NCBI GenBank assembly: GCA_964017145.1
Contig: OZ024851.1
Location: 496,001-560,000 of the forward strand
From: Agrocybe praecox
Lineage: Eukaryota; Basidiomycota; Agaricomycetes; Agaricales; Agrocybaceae
Length of the DNA: 64,000 nt
Reading direction: 5' to 3'
Shown here: piece after piece, positions 59,524 through 64,000 of the stretch
Layout: every line of letters starts with the position of its first letter
Position numbering within the stretch: the first letter of the stretch is position 1
Translations under genes and position numbers: made by a program
The notes under the pieces: model-generated
What the model was told of the DNA's origin: nothing
What the model saw: the letters and a program-made list of their open reading frames with translations, nothing else
The model's database searches: none

Positions 59524-62500
59524 TCACATCCGTAGTGGGAGGACGTGTATGAAAGGTATTGTTATAGAGGGAATGTCAACATAAATGGCAGCGAAATGGC
59601 AAGTAACATCCGAGATGGGAACCAAGGTAACTTCGGGTGCAAGTGTACTGTACGAGAGATATCCAGCCGCTTGAGGTAGCTGGCGGCAGTAATCATGCTG
59701 AACATTTTTATCGCAAAGGTCGTTGTATTGTCTTATCAAAGCGAAGAATTTTGGCTGATCCCGACGGGGCTCTAGGTACGAGATTATCTTGACAATTCTA
59801 CCGGCCTTCAACTGGTGGGATTGGCGGAAAATCACATAGCTGTTGGCATGGGCCCCAGCTTCGAATCTTTGGCCGTAGCGAGTGACATACGTAGCCTCTG
59901 TTGTATTGAATCGCGTCGAGGGAGGGCTTCCAGTATCGTTCCTCTGAAACCATGTATTTAGAATAGCGCAGAATTCGATGATTGCGTCCGTTGGCTCATT
60001 TTTTAGATTAAAATGAAGAGCTACGTCCTCGGAAAGCGTGCCCCGAATAGTGACTTGGTATCTTTTTTCATATATTTCAACCACAGAACCCAGTTCTTCT
60101 GGCAAAGCAGCCTCAGCAAATAAAGCTCGAAGGTTTTGCATCCTGCAAAAACGCATGAAAAGAGTCTTCTCAAGCTCTCCTAAGATACAATAAGAAGTTC
60201 AACACATATTCAAGTTTGAGGCGCTCGAAAGATAGTATGTCTCACCAAATTTATTATTTGTTGGAAGCCCTTGAATGATTCCATTGAATCTCTCAAAAGC
60301 AAAGCATCTCCAAGAATGAGTGGGACCGAAGCGCTGCAAATGTGTTGCAAAATGCAAAGAAAGGTGCTGATACGGCGTTATGTTTGCAAAAGGGTATAGC
60401 TTTAGGAATTCCGATGCGTAAAGTACCATATGTTTTTCGTAGAGTGCAGTGTCTTCCGGACAAATTGTGCGCTTATTGGCTATCTTGACAGCTGTGACGA
60501 GGTGGAGAAAATTTTCCAACATTTTGTATTTTTTGTCCTCTTTTGGAAGGGACCCCCATAAACGCGTCAAGGTTATAGGGAGGTTTACAGTACAAAAAGC
60601 TTTCCATTCGTCCGCTTTGAATTTACCCCAGTTGACTTCACCAGGATGTTTAGGGGCCCGATTGAACCAAGAAGGAAGTTTGGTTTTTTCCATATCCCGA
60701 CGAATTTCGTCTAAGGTTTCGCGTCCTAGTACTGCCTGATCTTTTCGCTTGGAGTTGGACTGTTCTTCGTCTATCAGCTCGCCGTTTTCGTCGATAATGC
60801 CATCTGCAAAGCGCTATCGGACATTTTATTAAATGATGTCAGATAAAAGAACCGATTGACCCACTGCTTCTTTAATCAAGTCCTCTAACTCGTTTTTTTT
60901 CATCACTTGGTATTCTTGATAATTTCGAGTGCCCTGGAGCTTCATAACGCATAAAACTGCCAAGAAATGCTTTCGTAGTGAGGAAACCTTCGTCTTGGAT
61001 CCACTTTTATATATTCCAGCAAGTTTTTCTCGGTCATCTTCTGTCATTTCTTCTAGACCTGATTCAGGCTGTCTATCTTTTTGTGAATTCCGTTGAACTT
61101 TGCGACCGTTTATGTCAACTATCCCATCTTGAAATCTCTATTAGTCTGTCAGATAGTATTCTCTCAGCACAAACATGAATTTTTTCTTACTATATCATGC
61201 AATAACGCTATTAGGTCCTTTTTTGAATTCTTGTAGGCAAATATTTTACCCCCCAGCTTAGCCATGCATAAGTCGATGATGTCCTCTTTGTCCTGTTTCG
61301 CCAGCTCCGACTTTCCCATGCGATATAATGTTGCAATTTGTGAGGAAGTCAGAGGTTGCCGACTCGTAGATTTGTTCAATTGACTAATGCCAGGTATCGA
61401 GCTACCCGTTGCCTCCATGGACTTGCTTGAAGGAAGAACAGATGACGTTCCTGGTAGCGTTGGTAGGGGCAAATCATTGGCATTTGGCACGCTGGGCAGA
61501 GGAGTTGCCAGCTGCTTATTGAAACCATGTGCGATTCTCTATGGTGTACCATCCAACGTTAATCATATTTCAAGCGGCAGAATATTGTTACTCACATATT
61601 CGGTCAAGTGCCTGATAAGGAGCGATCTTCGACCGCCATAATGTAGGCCATATTCTCGGCAGAGGAATTGCAATTGCTCTTTGGAGAGCCTTTCAAGAGG
61701 GTAGGCGGTATTCCCATCTATCATACGTCCGTGTTGAAAAACGTGCAGAGCCATAGTAATCTCCTCCTCCTCTAATCCCATACCGAGTAAAGAGTCTCCT
61801 TCTCCATCAGCAAGCTTGTAGTCCATTCCCCAGATTTGGCGGATATGTCTATGAAATATGCGAAGATAAAATCCATGCATCGAGTCGATAACAACAAATT
61901 TTGTTGGGTCCCAGTAGGGCAGCCGAAGAAGCTCAGACCATCTGATTCCATGCTCACGGAATGCCTTGTCTCTTTGGTACTCAGATTCTGCTTCCAACCA
62001 CTCGTTTGCATGAGTGATATGATCCTCCCAGCGACGAGGAGTCCATTTACTCCGGTCTAGTTCATTCATATTGTGGAGTGGCAGCAGACATTCAGAGCAA
62101 AAATGGCCGGAGGCGTGGCTACCAAGACCAGCAACACAGCGTGCAGCGGGGAGGTCACATATGAGCGGGATCAACGCGCCTTTAATGAGTCGTCCGTGAG
62201 GATATTTAGGAGTAGAGGTAAGATAAATGCCATCAAACCACAACTTTAGGAGATCGTCCACAACTGGCCTGATGAGATGGTTAACTTTGTGGGTGGAAGG
62301 TTCCCGAGGACCCGGGACGATACCGAGAAGAAATACATTTTCTGCTTTATATCGGACCTCAGGCGGGAGATTGAAGCAAACGAGATATATTCCACAAATT
62401 GTCACCACTTTGCCTGCTTCCCTGTTGCCGTAAGGATTGAATCCATCCATATTAAGACCAAAGATGAGGCGGCCCTCTTCCTCAGGCTTGTCCATAAAAT

Positions 62501-63704
62501 GCCGTCCGTCAGGGCCCATAAACTCTTTGATAACGGAGCCATCCCAGATGTCATGCATCATCCCAGTGGGCAATTGAGGTATATTTGCACGATCCAAGTG
62601 TTCTTCGATATCGGGCCGAGAATACATCCGACCAATCCAATGGCGTAGATCTTGATAATAGTATTCACGCACAGGCTTTATGAAGGTTGCATCTTGCTTG
62701 GTTGCCTTTTTTCTCAGTCGCCGACCACAAGACTTGGAGAGGGTTGTGCTTTGATATTCACAGAGCTCAGGGATGGTGCTTGGGTCGTTGTTATCGAAAG
62801 CGTAGGTAGAAAAGCACGAAGGGCAACATATGACAGATTTGTAAACGGGGTCGATTTGCAGTGATTTTATCACAGTACGAAAATCGGAAGGAATGGAAGG
62901 AATAATTCTGGACAGTTCAGCTCTGGTTGATCCACGAATAGATAATTTGACTAGAAGAACAACGCTAGAGAGAAAAAAACCGACATCGTTTAGAGAAAGA
63001 TCGGCCAAGAAGTAGAGTGCTGCCGCCATCAGATAAATGAGACATGGAATTGGGCTCATGTGCCGGAGTGAAGAGGAATAAATAGCTTGATAAAGTATGT
63101 CAAATAAGCTATAAGAAAATGTTGGAGGATAGAAGCACGTAAACATACTGGTATGAATGATTTGATCTTTATTCATTCCGGACATAAGTATCTGGCGCTT
63201 CCAGCACTCCTTCTTCACATTAAGGGTGAATTTCTGCTCGGACTCGATGATCAAAATAAGCTTTGATAACCGCAGAGACAGAAGCCGACCGGTGGGCTGC
63301 TTCTCGTGATGCCGAAGAAATGCCATAGAATTCCGCAAAAATTCCTCGTGATGTATAAATTGTCGATTGAGCGGTAATACCGAATCCAATTCCGGAGGTT
63401 CAAGTTCATCCGCCCCCGTAGAGAGTTTCCAGTCGATGTTATCTACGAACACTAAGGATGTTCCCCGCAGAGACTCCCGAAAACTCGTCGATGCGATATC
63501 CGTTAATTGGTCAGATAAGTGGCTGAGTTGTTTTGCCAGTAAGTGCCTGCGGGTCTCCTTCGTACCCCACATTTGGCGTCGTTTTCCTCGCCTGCGGTCT
63601 CGGCGATTAATCATTGAACTGGTTTCAGAGGCTCCAGAGCATCGCTCAAAATTGGTTTCCATCTCGCACGGACCAGCGTTGTAAGGGCTAATATGGCAGG
63701 TCAC
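59524..63704 (-). mobile_element. Plavaka/Tnp2-like (CACTA-class) transposase gene
   Basis: Cut-and-paste DNA transposase of the type abundant in Agaricomycetes. The first large exon (63704 to about 61592) is open for about 700 residues. It carries the GLNMDGFNPYGNREAGKVVT core with its catalytic-type Asp, LICDLPAARCVAGLGSHASG, HFCSECLLP (zinc-like Cys), and LPYWDPTKFVVIDSMHGFYL followed by IFHRHIRQIWGMD. Three SAP-like helix pairs follow (LSKEQLQFLCREYGLHYGGR, then two related stretches to about 60840), a DNA-binding feature. The later exons give LPSWFNRAPKHPGEVNWGKF, NLPITLTRLWGSLPKED, LLYPFANITPYQHLSLH-like text, FGELEKTLFMRFCRMQNLR and a C-terminal beta-rich domain to the stop at 59524. 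No stops were found inside. The 5' end may have one more exon past 63704. Terminal repeats were not identified. Confidence 0.85.
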
Positions 63705-64000
63705 TCAATGTCTGGCCATCGCAGAGAAAAAGACACTAATTGTTCACATACATTTCTGTATCCTCCACGTTTTCTCTGAATTGCACATTTGAGTCAGGTG
63801 CAATCGTCCTGGTAGTACTAAATGTACATTTCATTGGGGCTGAGATCATCGTGAAGCAAACTTTCGTTCTGCTTACCTTTGTCCGGATTCGATGAGAGAA
63901 ACAAAAGACGTCGCAGATTGACGAATAAAATGCTTTGCTGCTGTCAACCGCTGCCTATCGCTTCTTTGATGATCCTTGAATAGAGTTTTTGTGAGCCTCT
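63705..64000. other. upstream flank of the transposase
   Basis: A minus-strand ATG at about 63834 opens a short frame with a GTATGT donor that could be a first exon, but the phase does not match the main exon. Nothing else seen. Confidence 0.3.

Noticed and set aside
59232..63760. CACTA words at 59236 and 63732 as transposon ends
   Set aside because: The flanking bases are not inverted copies of each other, so they do not form terminal inverted repeats.

Overview
The window looks like basidiomycete (Agaricomycete) nuclear DNA. Real genes are built from many short exons separated by roughly 45-70 nt GT-AG introns, often with a CTAAT/CTGAC branch-like site. The recognisable families point the same way: a DUF6534-type seven-helix membrane protein, a Plavaka/Tnp2-like CACTA transposase, an expanded fungal RecQ-like helicase family, a TET/JBP-like dioxygenase-fold family and a large Agaricomycete-only family. 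There are no operons; neighbouring genes are independent. All gene models come from hand-reading the six frames and checking that splice phases add up. Identities come from remembered family motifs, not from database searches.

0-1.8 kb: the 3' end of a SET-domain gene, then a complete thymine/uracil-DNA glycosylase (TDG/MUG family). 2-4.6 kb: AT-rich DNA with degenerate repeats. 4.6-10.5 kb: a mosaic of broken housekeeping genes. The first half of REX1 (RNA exonuclease) is joined to the last part of GRC3 (rRNA-processing polynucleotide kinase). About 1.5 kb further on, the first part of GRC3 is joined to the last part of REX1. The two chimeras are reciprocal and lie in the same orientation. 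A spliced unknown gene sits between them and a decayed aspartate carbamoyltransferase fragment (URA2-type) follows them. 11-20 kb: a doubtful small gene, a truncated copy of an unknown family, a broken Pumilio-repeat gene, an intact unknown gene and a broken RecQ-like helicase. 20-25.5 kb: repeats and a full-length (587 aa) member of the unknown family whose truncated copy lies at 13 kb.

25.5-35 kb: an unresolved minus-strand locus with an internal duplication, a dynamin-like GTPase with a C-terminal membrane hairpin, a frame-broken TET/JBP-like protein and an intact DUF6534-type membrane protein. 36-49 kb: a RING protein, a WD40 protein, a minisatellite, a BRL1/BRR6-type and a SUN-domain nuclear-envelope protein flanking a decayed AzgA-type purine permease, and two unknown genes. 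49-58 kb: a very long gene of an Agaricomycete family carrying five tandem repeats of about 60 residues, a coiled-coil multi-span membrane protein, and a second RING protein. 58-64 kb: a second copy of a 350-bp repeat and a complete-looking Plavaka-type transposase.

The overall picture is an accessory, fast-turnover compartment in which intact genes are mixed with relics of core genes, lineage-specific duplicates and transposon material. The most unusual feature is the reciprocal REX1/GRC3 swap.
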